Positions 34,650 through 45,835 are shown, counted from the first letter of the stretch. The stretch: 64,000 nucleotides of DNA from Platycnemis pennipes (GCA_933228895.1 OW121848.1:135674615-135738614); one strand, 5' to 3'. The notes: generated by a model not told the origin, from the letters alone. Made by a program: numbers and translations.

Positions 34650-34735
34650 ATTGTACTATATCTACAATATTCGCTGCAAGCCACCGCGAGGGTGTGTGGC
34701 AGGGGGTGAAGATCACCAAGCCTGCACTATTGACA
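34650..34735 (-). repeat. repeat C copy, minus strand
   Basis: Minus strand reads GCATGTCAATAGTGCAGGCT, TGGTGATCTTCACCCCCTGC, CACACACCCTCGCGGTGGCT and TGCAGCGAATATTGTAGATA. Core and both flanking segments agree with plus-strand members; the best-preserved core in the window. Confidence 0.75.
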
Positions 34736-36080
34736 TGCAAACTCACTTGATATGATCGAATTCATCACTCAGACTCAAATGATTTTCTGTGTTGTTCTTT
34801 TGTAGTATATTGACCCTGTGTACATATTTCTCTGTTTCAAATAGAGGAACTTTTTCTATTAACTATATTTAGTCCACTATTCTGCATTAACAGCAATATA
34901 GAAGAGGGAAGCAAGGTCTTTGGACGATATGTGGCCAAGATAGTAGGGCATATTTTTCGTTGGGCTGTTTTCACCGTATTTTTCTCGGGTAGGGAACTAT
35001 TTCCCATGTGATTAGCTTCTTTATATCCTACATTTGGGCACTCATACTTCACTCTCTAATACTTTCGAATTATTTTTATGCTACATACATCTGCCCCAAA
35101 TGAACACTGCCCCCACAACCTCACTCCTTCAGGATTGCACACAAGGAGGATGGATACAATACATGCTCGTACAATTCAAAACCCAATAAAAAACACCTTT
35201 GACATTCCATCGGAAATCGTTAACCTTCTGGACAGTTAAACCATGGCCACGTGAGATTCATGCGCTATGCAGGAGATATATACTGAGTGGCCTCCAAAAA
35301 TAGCCGTTCTCCTTAAATTTCGTCGAAAAACTCTTTTCGAAGTATTGTGTATCCTTGAGATTGTAGTTTAAATCACCTCCGGTTTTCTGATTTAAGATAC
35401 GGAAATCCTGACTCTATCTAGTGCTATGTAATACAGTATTTCTCAGTGAAAAAAGTGAACATAGTACATGTTTATCAGTTACAAAAAGCAAATCATGTTA
35501 AAAGTTATTACCATCAACGGTTGTAAATATATACCACACACAAAAAATAACGTGGCTCTTTCAGTACTTAAAGCCTGGTGTGGTAATTTTGGAGTGGAGT
35601 TTTCATTTTTTCCTGACCAAAAGTAATAAAAGCAATAATTTTTTAATTCGGGTGTGAGATAACTGCTAGTTTTTCCTCGAATTACGGCCAAGTGATACCG
35701 TTTATGGAGCATTTTTATTGATCTCTATTGAGCATCTTGAAGAGCGGAATCAATGATTGCCCGATTCGGGCCGATCGTAATATTGGTCCTCTCGACAATA
35801 TTTTTACACTCAAGCCCCTTCCATGAATATTCAAATCTCGCACGCCAACACTTCGGTAACCGTCACTCATTGGCTGCGGTATTATTGCGTTCCTTGGGTC
35901 CGGAAGGTCATCGTGCATGGCACAGAACTCCATCGAACGCAAGAATAAGGAATAAAAGCGATAAACGTGTACTGCGCTCCTAAACTCTTCATGGGCGGGT
36001 GGAAAATGGAAGTTGGTAACTAGTCATTTCAAAGGGATGGCCATTGTTTATTTCAATCATAAAATTGGCCAATTTGTCAA
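34736..36080. other. unassigned AT-rich sequence
   Basis: No gene or repeat family recognised; small ORFs only. Confidence 0.4.
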
Positions 36081-36141
36081 TAGCTTAGTTATAGAAATAC
36101 TATAACTAAGCTAAATTCTAAATAATACTATAACTAAGCTA
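36081..36141. repeat. hairpin with duplicated arm
   Basis: TAGCTTAGTTATAG (36081-36094) is followed after AAATA by its exact complement CTATAACTAAGCTA (36100-36113), and the same CTATAACTAAGCTA recurs at 36128-36141. One left arm can therefore pair with either of two right arms. Confidence 0.9.
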
Positions 36142-36638
36142 AAAGTACTTCTTTCGTAAATTCCCTTTATTAGACGTATGCAATTTCTCCGTCATTCATA
36201 TTCTTGACGATCCATCAATTCTCAAGCTGTGTCCTATGACTTGGTTTTTCTCTGTCATACTGTGTTAAATGCCGACATTTCTCACTCTTACTCCTACATT
36301 TCTCAGAGTATCATTTAAATTTCTACAATCTACACGAAGACTAGTTCTCGAAGGCCTCTATATTTCTCTGCATAATTTTTCCAACCATCCCTGTCTTTGA
36401 CCCCTAAAGTGCGACACGAACGTTTCGACGTATATATTTGCTTCCTTAATCGAAGGGATATGGAGACCGAATCAAAAAAATTGTAGCTTGAAAGGTGAGT
36501 TGTTGCGTCGTGAGATCAAAATTTTGGCTTCAAATCACTTGGAATAAGGTTTGCGTGACTTTTCATTTAATGGCCTAAAATCCGGGGAGGGTGGAGATTT
36601 TTCGGGGGAATACTTTCCACTATTAAGGTGCTGAGGAT

Positions 36639-36930
36639 AGGTTGGAGTTAGCACAGTGGTTAGAGTAGTGGCCTCTCATTTCGAGGGCCCGGGTTCACAT
36701 CCAGATGGTGGAAGATATTTTTCATTGGTAAGCCCACTTGAGTGTTTTTGGAGAGCATTCGAGTTCAGTACCCCAGCGTTGCATGGGACGTTAAACCGTG
36801 GTTCCCTTGGCGCCTATCGCTAAGGGCAGGCTAATGCCCATACCCTCTCTTCTTACCATCCACTACCATCTTTGAGCCTTTCCTCACCGTCTGAGGTGCC
36901 TATTAGTGCGAGTACAGTCTTGAAAAACAC
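36639..36930 (+). mobile_element. SINE-A copy, tail type 2
   Basis: Head GTTGGAGTTAGCACAGTGGT, TAGTGGCCTCTCATTTCGAG and GGGTTCACATCC. Central block CGAGTTCAGTACCCCAGCGT, GGGACGTTAAACCGTGG and GGGCAGGCTAATGCCC. The 3' end is not CAAATGACCTCAGC but TCACCGTCTGAGGTGCCTAT and AGTGCGAGTACAGTCTTGAA, a second tail shared with copies at 37.2, 59.9 and 63.1 kb. Confidence 0.9.
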
Positions 36931-36931
36931 A

Positions 36932-37290
36932 GGTTTCTACGATTGTTAGGGTACTGGCTTCCCACCCCGAGGACCTTGGTTCAAATTGCGGCAGTGATAG
37001 ATATTTTTCATCTGTTAGCCGGCCACTACTTGAATGCTTAATTAAGGAGCGCTTCAGTTCTCCAACCGTCGGATGCGGTGTTAAACTGTGGACCCCTTGG
37101 GACCTTAAGATATAAGAGCAGGGTTATGCCGAGGTCGCATTTCTCTCCAATCTACCATCGTTACGCGTACCAATCCTTGTGACTTCCGTCCCGGTCTGAA
37201 GTGCATTTCAAAACTTAGCATTCCATTTCCACCTTTATGCCTTTTCTCACGGTTTGAAGTGCCAATAAGTGCGGGTACCGACTTGAAAAT
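36932..37290 (+). mobile_element. SINE-A copy, tail type 2, with duplicated 3' part
   Basis: Adjoins the previous copy head-to-tail. Contains TGTTAGGGTACTGGCTTCCC, GGTTCAAATTGCGGCAGTGA, GTCGGATGCGGTGTTAAACT and AAGAGCAGGGTTATGCCGAG. The tail motif appears twice: TCCCGGTCTGAAGTGCATTT, then TCACGGTTTGAAGTGCCAAT with AGTGCGGGTACCGACTTGAA. This suggests an internal 3' duplication or insertion into another tail. Confidence 0.8.
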
Positions 37291-37369
37291 ACATGATGAA
37301 GATATGTTTCTCTGTCATCCTTTCGCGCACTAATAATTGTATCGTTATAGTTTTCATCAATATAGTCCA

Positions 37370-37530
37370 AATGCTATGGTTTCATACATTGCGCCGTCTA
37401 GCCTGTCACAATCCAAAGCTTAACTCTTAGACGAGTACAGTATCCATGCCCAAGGTGGATTCAAACAAACGAACTCAGAGCGGCCGGAACGTTACCGCGA
37501 TCTAAACTACCCTTCATCCAAATCTATTAA
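37370..37530 (-). mobile_element. SINE-B copy, minus strand
   Basis: Minus strand reads TAGATCGCGGTAACGTTCCG, GTTCGTTTGTTTGAATCCAC, TTGGGCATGGATACTGTACT, CGTCTAAGAGTTAAGCTTTG and GGCTAGACGGCGCAATGTAT. Head and body align with the 31.9 and 52.8 kb copies. Confidence 0.65.
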
Positions 37531-37794
37531 TTCCACCTTCACTGAATCAACTATGCATATTAGTTGGAGCAAGTGATTATACTTGACGATCCCCCACCTT
37601 TTATTTCTACCAACACAACATTGGACTGTCTAGGGTTTGACCTGAACGGTGCGAAAAATAAATCATTCTCTAACCCATCTATACCTACTGTACAATAGAT
37701 CTCTCCGATAGACTGCCGGAATACCGCATCCGAGGCCCTGGCCTGGACTCACTTGACTTTGAATTGTTTTAGTGCGACTAAAATATAGCTACAA

Positions 37795-37900
37795 ATCCTC
37801 TTTAAGCATGGTAGTTAGTCCATGTTTGGTGAAGATTTACCCTCTGCCACACACCATTATGGAGGCTTGCTGGGCATTATGGAGATGTACTTGTCCTAGC
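37795..37900 (+). repeat. repeat C copy
   Basis: AAGCATGGTAGTTAGTCCAT, GTTTGGTGAAGATTTACCCT, CTGCCACACACCATTATGGA and GGCTTGCTGGGCATTATGGA, then GATGTACTTG. All segments correspond to the family consensus. Confidence 0.7.
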
Positions 37901-37989
37901 GATGAGTTTCGCATTAAGAGACGGTCATTAAGATGATGAGACTCTCCCTCGTTTTATGAAGGACTCGAACATCCGACGAGAGGGTACAC

Positions 37990-38720
37990 CCTTTCCCATC
38001 TCTCCTTCCGCTGTCACTTCTCCCCGTCCCTCTCTCTCCTCTCTCTCACACACTCCTTTTCATCTTCTTCCTTCTTCCTAAACCTTCCCACAAGCCCACC
38101 CCACACCCTCTCCCATACCCCACCTCCTCCAAATTTTGTGCAGTATGCTGACGTCGGCTGCGCGCGGGCAGGACGGAAGTTTCTTGAGCTGAGCAGACGA
38201 GTTCGGTCCGAAGGAGCGCACACATATTCTTAAGGAAGAGGAAAAAAAATTTATTTTTTTGAAAAATTGAATTCCTTATTTTTTTTACTTATTCCACATC
38301 TTTTCGTGCGACCGCCAACCGTCTGTGCCCCAAGAGCCTTCATTTCCACATCGCGACCCACTCCAAAACCCTCGCGCAATACCCGCTGCCCCAAACGCCA
38401 CTCCTTCCAACCCTCTCCCCCCCTTCTCACCCTCTCATGAACCTCCCCCCGGTCCACCCCCCTCCTTAATGCTCAGTTCTCCCCATTCCTCGCGCACGAA
38501 CAACCCACCCCACCAAACCCTGGATTTCAGATGCCTCCCTCACCCTCCCGATACTTCAACCCCCTCCCTCACGCACGCACCGCAAAGGCCATCCGTCCCC
38601 CCCTCCTCCTCTGGGCCCTTCGAACACACAACCCCCGCCTCCCTACCACAGTTCCCCCTCCCCCGCGACATACACACACACACACGCACGCACGAATATC
38701 GCGGGTAGCCCACGTCCTTC
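37990..38720. repeat. long polypyrimidine block with CA/CG microsatellite
   Basis: Mainly C/T-rich plus strand across about 700 bp, broken by a short AT-rich segment at 38220-38300, and ending in a (CA)n/(CGCA)n run near 38669-38695. Translations are low complexity. Confidence 0.6.
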
Positions 38721-38764
38721 AAAACGTTTTTCGAGCGAATGAATGCAAACGCAGGCGACGTCCT

Positions 38765-39060
38765 GTAGCTGTTGTGGTGGAAGGGGGACTTAATTTTGGG
38801 GTGGGGAAGGTTGGCGGAGGAGGAGGAGGGAGTTAAGGGGCCGAGGGTTGCCAGGAAGGGAGAGAAAATAGGTGAAAGAAAGAGAAAAAGAAAGAGGGAA
38901 TTAGCACGGGGGGAGGGATAATAAAGAAGAAGAAAGCTGGTGTTGATGAAGAGAGAAATGGGGCGATGGGGACGTATGGAGATAAATATGATTAGAAGAT
39001 AAACGAGTACGCGGAAAAGAAACTGTTTCTGACACCACTTTGTGGAAGCGGATAATGATT
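38765..39060. repeat. polypurine block
   Basis: Abrupt switch to G/A-rich plus strand (GGAGGAGGAGGAGGGAG near 38815, then GAAAGAGAAAAAGAAAGAGG). Follows the pyrimidine block after about 45 bp, so the two strands exchange purine content. Confidence 0.6.
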
Positions 39061-39081
39061 GAAACACTGCACTTTGTAATC

Positions 39082-39172
39082 CCAGAAATAGTTTTTATTT
39101 ACCACTTAAGTTTCAACGCGTAGTGTCATGATAAACTTCAAAATTGATGACGGCACGCATCGAAACCTAGAA
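39082..39172. mobile_element. Penelope-like terminal fragment, degenerate
   Basis: Minus strand reads ATCATGACACTACGCGTT, then GAAACTTAAGTGGTAAATAA and CTATTTCTGGGATTACAAAG. This parallels the 51.6 kb element (GACTC..GGGTTGAAAC, AATCTGCGGAAAAGTGC). The plus strand has TTGATGA (39144-39150) and GAAAC (39162-39166) facing the other way. Cores are mutated, so no catalysis is expected. Called by resemblance to better copies. Confidence 0.4.
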
Positions 39173-39190
39173 ACCTAGTGAATAGGTTCC

Positions 39191-40059
39191 GTCACGTGGA
39201 CTTATTAAGTTTTATTCCTATTCATCGAAGGCCTACCATACTGTTTTTGTATGGGATAGATGTGCTAATTGTAGTCATCTTCATGAAAAATGTGGGTGAA
39301 TTAACGAGGAAAAGAAAGGAAAACAATGGCCATTTTTCATAACATTAAGGGAATAAAACTTTCAGTAGGGCCGGAAGAGAGTACAAATTATCCGTAGAAA
39401 TCTACCCTGGTCAGAAGCACTCTACTTATCCAATAGAATGGATTTGATCGAATAGAGCAACCTTGGTCATTCGAAGATATTGCGTACAAATCCAAGGTGT
39501 TTCAAAGAGAATTGCATCGGTGAAATCTACATTCGAGAATGGAAGGTGCGACCGCACGAACATCTCCGAATCCTGCATTTGGATTATAAAAAATGAACAT
39601 GTATCAGAGGATTTGGATATGTGGTTTCCGAAAAGAATGGATAAAAGAATTTCGGGTGAGGAGGACCGGAAGAAAGTTTTTTTTGGTCATGGTATTAAAA
39701 AAAGAGGTTGTTGGATCGGCGTTTGTCGCAAAGTGGGAGACATTTTGAGTACAGCAAGTGACGACAGGCAGCGGTCAAATTGAAGGCCTAATTAAGAAGA
39801 AAAAATAGTTAAGTAGAGAGGAATTAGGGGTTATATGGTTTATATATCTCAGAAGAATGAAGCCGAAGAAAATAATAGCTAAGAAACTGCCTAATTTTAT
39901 TTTTTTAACTCTGTTATTTCGGGGTTAATTTTCTCACTTAGCATACCTTAACCAGCAGAATATTATAATTATGCATAATAGAGGTGATCTTTATAAGCAA
40001 CGTAACTGAAGCATTATGTACGTAATTCTGATAGCCAAGTTGCCTCTGAAGAGTCTGTG
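39191..40059. other. unassigned sequence
   Basis: A 106-codon frame at 39463-39783 has no recognised domain. No repeat recognised. Confidence 0.35.
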
Positions 40060-41090
40060 CCTTACATAGGAATGAAGAGTACGAGAAGGAAGGAGCAGGA
40101 GAAAAGAAAAGAGAGCTGGTAATGTGGGAAAGAAGAGGAGAGAATAAGGGACCGAGGAAAGGAAGATATGGTGAGGCGCTCTTTGTGCATGACTCAAACT
40201 TCCGGTCCAAGCCGGGAGAGGAATATCGCTCCCTCCCACCGTCCTCCGAGAAAAAACCACGCGATCATTCCATTTTCGTCGTTTCTTGCCTTGTTTCTTT
40301 CCTCCCTCCATCCCAAACTACCCCATCCCCTTTCTTTTGTCTATTCTCTCCACCATAGAGAAAAAAAACTCTCTACTCGATTATTCACATTTTTTTCAGC
40401 CACTTCCATCCCCTCCCCTGCCGTACGTAAACCATGCGCCCTTCCCCGTGGGCTTCGCTGCCGAATGTCTGTCCGTTCGTTTGTACGCGCGTGTGCGTGC
40501 GTGCGCGGTCGCGAGCTCTTTCCCATTGCGTGTGCGTGGAAGAGGAGATCATAAGGCTTCCGATGCCCTGTCTCCCGACTAGACCCCCCTCTTTCCAATC
40601 CCGCATAACCCCCCCCCCCCTCCCCCAATACCCTCTTTCCACCTCGCCCCACTTCAGCTCCGCAGGAAAGGGACGTGGGGCGGGAGGGCTTTCGGGTGGA
40701 GAAATGAACAAGGGAAACCGTGCACCGCCGCAGCCGTCTCGGCCTATTTGGTCGGCGCGTTTCATGCGTTTCCTTGAGGAAGTACTTTGGCCGAGGGGAT
40801 GGGGAAGTCGGGAGAAAATTTGTATATGCCCATTTTCTTTCATTCTCCTGTCCGCGGTTTAGAAGGGAGGCGGTGGGGGCTCTGAGGGTTCTTTTCCTTT
40901 TTTCCAACCGTCATTTTTTTTTGGCAGAGTGTGAGGGGTCGGACACGCGACAGTTCCGTGTTCAACTCCTCCCTGCCTCGTTTTCTATAATTTTTTTCTA
41001 CCCGTCCGTTTTACCGCTTCGGTGGTAAAGTTCAAATCTTTGTTTTTTTTTCTTTTTTAACCTCCCACCTCCTTCCCTCCCCGTCAAGGG
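40060..41090. repeat. purine/pyrimidine switching block with GT/CG tract
   Basis: Purine-rich plus strand at 40060-40170; pyrimidine-rich at about 40200-40660, with a C12 run at 40609-40620; purine-leaning at 40665-40890; T/C-rich again at 40900-41080. Between 40470 and 40545 alternating purine-pyrimidine sequence (GTACGCGCGTGTGCGTGCGT) could adopt Z-DNA. Frames up to 188 codons are artefacts of composition. Confidence 0.6.
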
Positions 41091-42545
41091 ATGCAATTCT
41101 TCGGAGTTGCGCGAGGGAGTGTTTTACATAGCTTCGGACGTGACATACTAGAGGGTTTCTCGGGGGGGATTTTATTTCAGGGGAATTCTAGGATTCTGAA
41201 GGGACAGGATGGAGCTTAGAAAGTGTAGGATGGAATGCAACAAATAGAGGAGCATCCATTTGGCATGGTCACATATCCCACTCCTTGTTCGTTTGCATCA
41301 CTGAATTCGGGAACACATTCATGGACTAATAGTGGAAAGTCGGGAATTACCAGGTTGATCATGCCCGCTGTACCCATTGATCACTATATATTATCCTTAT
41401 AAAGTGCATGGCACTGTAGAGTTATTGCTGGAACAGAGATCCATAAAGGCAAAAAAATATAGTTTGTCTGAAATTTTTTGTAGGTATATACGAATATCGT
41501 TGAATTCTGGAAGTTCTGTAATGAAGTTTCAGGAGAAAAAGTTATTTATATAATAAGTCTATGCATCCCATAAAACATGGTCTTGGGGAAGAGTATTATC
41601 CTTCTCTTCACTGATGCAACGATAATGGGATAACATAGTTCTTCTGACTATAAGTACCTGGGTTTAACTATGAGATACACTCTTACGACGCCAAGCTCCG
41701 CAATTACCATTTTCTGAATCTATTTTCCAGGACACTATAATATATTAACATGATAAGATCCTAAAACATAGTAATGCGCCAGAGATTTTACCAGTCTTCT
41801 TTTTTATATATTTACAAATATACAGCTAACCATTATCAAATACATTATAATTTCCTGCTTCATTTCAAAGCTTCTGTTGCCTAATAAAAAAACCAATATT
41901 TTCTCCCTAGTGCTGCGAAATTTACGAAATAGAAGCGATCATCGGTGAATTGCGAGGGATAATTTTCGTTCAAGGATCTTAGCATGAAACTCGATTTGTA
42001 TTTCATCGCGAATCCGTGAAAACATTGTGTGGTAAGGCGTACTTCTTTCAAGGTATAAACAACATTCAAACCTTAGTTTGAGATTAAGTGAGTAACTTTA
42101 TCTGTCCGATTGCAATTTCAGGAGGAATACGAAATCCAATCGGTCACCTTTGAGAAGTCTCTGTCACCATTCATTTTATTGTTTAAGACAGCATCGTATT
42201 TGAGCTCACCTTGGCATTCAACAAACAGAGAGAGTGAGGCAAGATGGAAGATCATACGCGGGTCGAATAATTCATGGTTAATTCGACGGCCGGCCTGAGG
42301 AAGCGGGTGACCTCCAAATAATCCTTCCAGGAGTGTCGGCAATTATTCGGTAGTCACCGCTTTCATCGAAAGAGAATGAAAAAGAAACAGAATGAACAAG
42401 CCCTGAAGTTGAGTTTTAGCATAACCGAGCAAGACGAGACAAGGAAACGAGATTGAAAAGTATATTCACCCACGACGGCCACTTGAACACGCATTCTTTA
42501 TTTTCGGGATAGGTAGAAGCCATTTAGATTATGGTAGTCACAGGA
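41091..42545. other. unassigned sequence
   Basis: AT-rich; no gene or repeat family recognised. Confidence 0.4.
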
Positions 42546-42675
42546 AGTGACCTACAGCTGGGGACATTTTCGCCCCAAAGGTTAGAAGAATTGAGAGATA
42601 GGGATGGGATTTTTGGGAACGCAGGAAGGATGGAGAAAAATCCGGCGTCTATAAAAGCCTACTCTCAACATAAGG
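42546..42675 (-). mobile_element. SINE-A 3' half, minus strand, tail type 1
   Basis: Minus strand reads TTGAGAGTAGGCTTTTATAG, ACGCCGGATTTTTCTCCATC, GGCGAAAATGTCCCCAGCTG and TAGGTCACTTCC, matching the 3' half of SINE-A. 5'-truncated. Confidence 0.8.
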
Positions 42676-42834
42676 CTTCAAATAATTTTTGTATGCCCAC
42701 ATGTTTTACACTACCAACTCATACATGATGTATGCAATATGAGTTAGTGATTCAATTTATTGGTAGAAATGGCTGAATAATCCACAACTATTACATTACT
42801 TTGGTTAAATACCAATTTATTGTCACTACAGTAT

Positions 42835-42890
42835 ACATCTACGTAATACCCTGCGAGTCACTGCGAGGGTATGTGTAATGGACCACATTT
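42835..42890 (-). repeat. repeat C copy, minus strand (partial)
   Basis: Minus strand reads ATACCCTCGCAGTGACTCGC and AGGGTATTACGTAGATGTA: the 3' part of the core and the GTAGATG tail. The CCCCTGCCACAC part is degraded (CCATTACACA). Confidence 0.55.
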
Positions 42891-42979
42891 ATAGCCAATA
42901 TCCCACATGTCTCTTAACTGCATGTCTACTTAATTCCTCGAGTTGTTAATATTGTGCCTCTCATCTGCATGCAAGTAGT

Positions 42980-43112
42980 AGTATTTTTTGCATGTTAGCA
43001 TGGTAGTAGGTGCAACCTTAGTCTCTCTAATTGATAACGCATGCCTGGTGATGTTTAATCCCCTGTCATACACCGTTGTGGTGCCTTGCATGGTATTATA
43101 TAGATATAGAAA
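42980..43112 (+). repeat. repeat C copy
   Basis: GCATGTTAGCATGGTAGTAG, GCATGCCTGGTGATGTTTAA, TCCCCTGTCATACACCGTTG, TGGTGCCTTGCATGGTATTA and TATAGATATAG. Contains all segments of the family. Confidence 0.7.
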
Positions 43113-44121
43113 AGGCGTGATCCGAAATTTCACGTCCCACCCGGTGTAATGAAACTCTAAAATCATTGTCAACCCATCGCTCAAATGTGGACCGGAGTCC
43201 AATTGTTTTGCTCCTGCCGTTGAGTCGAATCACCAGCCTAGAAATAAGAGGGAAGTACTTTACTCCACTGCACAAATCCCATTTCACGTCGTTTACGTTT
43301 TCGAGAGGTGGACTGCATCAACCTTGATCCAGTGGTCATTGATCGAAATACTAATGCCCTCGTACGTGAGGAATGCAGCGGTAGATATTAGACCAGACGC
43401 GCCTTTGGGATTGCATCATTAAAATGAAATGGGCATGGTGACTTCAAAATAGGATTCGATAGTGAACAAGACAATAAATGTCCGTATTTGCCGGTAAATT
43501 CCCCGCAATGTTCTCCTCTTGTTTTTCTCTTGTTTTAATGACAGAAATCCCAATTGACTGCGAGATGCTTGTACTGACAACATTTCTGGAGAAAGCTGAG
43601 CCAGGTTTACACGTCTTTGACCCAGGTAAGCACGGGATACGTACCAGTTAGGTTTGAATGTTTGGTTAGAACGTGTACGGATAAGATATGAGAGATTTTG
43701 GAAAGGTCGTAATGATAATCGTGTTTGTCTCTCAACGTTACAATTTGAGCTCCGATAAGAATCGCTATCAAACCTCAGCAACAATTTTGTGAACGTCATT
43801 CAAGTAAATTTGAAGCTAACCTGCTTCTTAAAGAAGCACAAAATATTTTGAAAACAACATTACGGTCGAAATGATTACGAAAGCGAGATTAGAAGGCACT
43901 CATGCAGATAGATACAAGTATCTTTATTTCAGGAACGATAATAGATCATAATGGACGTCAAAACAACAGGATACGTAGGAGTAATTAAGTATCCTAGCTT
44001 TTGGCGCCTTTGAAAAAGTTCTAAACTTGACTTATGCACACCAACTGCACTTTTGGATGCCTAATGTAAAAATATTTTAGTGAATCCAAGCAAATGCATC
44101 TACCATTAATGAAAATTATGT
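43113..44121. other. unassigned sequence
   Basis: A 126-codon minus frame (43419-43799) has no recognised domain. Nothing else identified. Confidence 0.35.
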
Positions 44122-44396
44122 ACCGGCAGTGGCAGATTTTTCAGTGGAAAACCGGTCCCCACTTGAGTGCCTAGTGGAGGGCATTTCAAGTTCAGTACTC
44201 CGTCCGTCGGATGGGACGTCAAGCCGTGGTCCCCTTGGCGCTTTTCGTTAAGAGTAGGCTAATGCCGACGCCGGGTTTCTCTCCACCCTTCCTCCGTTTC
44301 CTGAAAACTCCTACCATTACCCAATTACCCACCTGTCCTAAATGGCACAAATGACCTCAGCTGTCGGTGGCCTCCCCTGAATAACCAACCAACCAA
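44122..44396 (+). mobile_element. SINE-A copy, 5'-truncated, young-looking
   Basis: Begins inside the first linker (CCGGCAGTGGCAGATTTTTC), so the tRNA-like head is missing. Then GAAAACCGGTCCCCACTTGA, CAAGTTCAGTACTCCGTCCG, TCGGATGGGACGTC, GAGTAGGCTAATGCCGACGC and AAATGACCTCAGCTGTCGG, ending with the simple tail AATAACCAACCAACCAAAAA. It differs from the 21.4 kb copy at few positions. Confidence 0.95.
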
Positions 44397-44660
44397 AAAT
44401 TATGTTCTTCTAGTGATTCTTTTTTCAATCACCTACTTGGACTTACACGAATAAAGGATCGGGCTCACTCATTACGCAGTAGGTAATGTTTTCTTGAATG
44501 AATCTAGAGCCATGTTCACTAATGGCTCAAATTATGTTCTTCTCGTGATTTTATTTTCAATCACCTACTTGGACTTACACGAATAAAGGATCGGGCTTAC
44601 TCACTATGCTGTAGGTAATGTTTTCTTGAATGAATCTAGAGCCATGTTCACTAATGGCTC
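44397..44660 (+). repeat. 132-bp tandem duplication
   Basis: Two consecutive units, 44397-44528 and 44529-44660, each starting AAATTATGTTCTTCT and ending ACTAATGGCTC, differing at only a few positions. The first unit starts within the A-rich tail of the SINE-A copy, so duplication was flush with the SINE 3' end and probably post-dates its insertion. Confidence 0.95.
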
Positions 44661-44720
44661 ACTGTCTACCACACGCCCTCGAAGTGGCTTGCATGGTACT
44701 CTGTCCATGAAGAAGTAAAG
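44661..44720 (+). repeat. repeat C copy (partial)
   Basis: ACTGTCTACCACACGCCCTC, GAAGTGGCTTGCATGGTACT and CTGTCCATGAAG. Core recognisable; the upstream segment is replaced by the tandem duplication. Confidence 0.6.
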
Positions 44721-44970
44721 CGATGTGATTTTAGAGAGGAAGAGAGCCGAGTGCGTTGAGCAACGCTCGAAGGGCCGCGGAGGCGGGACGCCAAATGGGT
44801 CGCGACCCTTCCTGCCGCATGGCGGATGACCCAAAATGGCGGGGCTAATTCGGCCGAGCAGCAAACGGGTGAGGGCAAGGCTCGTCGTATATGAGACGTC
44901 TGGCCCCCGCGACCATAAGGATGCACCGTCCTCATTGAGAGTCATTGTATTTCGCGGCGGAATGAGGAGC
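44721..44970. promoter_or_regulatory. candidate CpG-rich promoter with two ATGGCGG motifs
   Basis: Locally CpG-dense (GAAGGGCCGCGGAGGCGGGA, GGTCGCGACC). Two YY1-type ATGGCGG sites at 44819-44825 and 44836-44842, and a donor-like AACGG/GTGAGG near 44870. Such YY1 sites are common just downstream of starts in short-UTR animal promoters. The 136-codon minus frame (44604-45014) crosses this block but has no domain. Inference only. Confidence 0.3.
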
Positions 44971-45769
44971 TTCCTCCACTCATGTTTAAATGTAGTTCGA
45001 CTCTTAACATCCACTAATACTCCCGGTCTGAAATGCTTTCAAGTATTCAATAGACACTAAACTCCACCCATAGGGGCTTTACGTTCCTTTGCATTAGATG
45101 CTATTAGACACGATTGACGTAAACCATAAGCAGAAGGTTAATACCGCTTAGTATTTTGCAAGCCTTGGGGGGGATTTGATTGGTTAAATTCAGTGAACAA
45201 TTGTTATGATAAGGGGGTAAGTTTAACTTCTATGCTAGATATAATGAGTTGGAATACCCTTCAACCATGAAGATAGCAAATTTGGCTGCGGCATTCACAA
45301 AATACAGAGCCGACAAGTCCAACTCCGCTATCGAGAAAATTATGAAGATCCCACACTGCATTGGTTGACAGGACCACGGGGGTAAGATGATACACAGCCC
45401 TGCAGGTAGATTGGAATATTCGTCGTTCTGCCCTCAAACATTTAGTGTGAACATAACAACACAAAGACTTCTCAAACCATTATACCTTCACGAATAAGAT
45501 TTACCTCAACATGAAAATGGAATTGCGCACTTAAGATCAATATGGATTATTAAAACAAATAGGTATGAAATGATGTAGGTGAACGTTTTATAATTTTAGC
45601 GTTTTGGCATGAAATACTAGTATGCACAGTGCACGTTTGTAGTACTTCTCAAATGTTTCTTTCCATGTTGATTGAAGAGTATTGAGAAAACTTTATAGTA
45701 TTTTTAGTGCGTGTGTTCCAAATGAATTTCAAAGAAGTCACTCTTGAGGTAGGTAGTGTAAGTAAACTT

Positions 45770-45835
45770 TAGTGCCTGCACGTAGTACAACTCACTCCTC
45801 GCAACACACCCTCGTAGTTGATATAACATACTACC
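45770..45835 (+). repeat. repeat C copy (diverged)
   Basis: GTGCCTGCACGTAGTACAAC, CACTCCTCGCAACACACCCT and CGTAGTTGATATAACATACTA. Core resemblance is partial, with ACACACCCTCG intact. Confidence 0.45.

Noticed and set aside
36400..36445. GAACGTTTCGACG as another hammerhead-type GAAACGTT motif
   Set aside because: No CTGANGA or stem on the minus strand in the required position.
38540..39067. 175-codon minus-strand ORF
   Set aside because: Spans a CA microsatellite and a GA-rich block; low complexity.
40341..40907. 188-codon minus-strand ORF
   Set aside because: Lies wholly in a purine/pyrimidine-switching block; translation is R/P/S/G-rich and open in several frames on both strands, as expected from composition.
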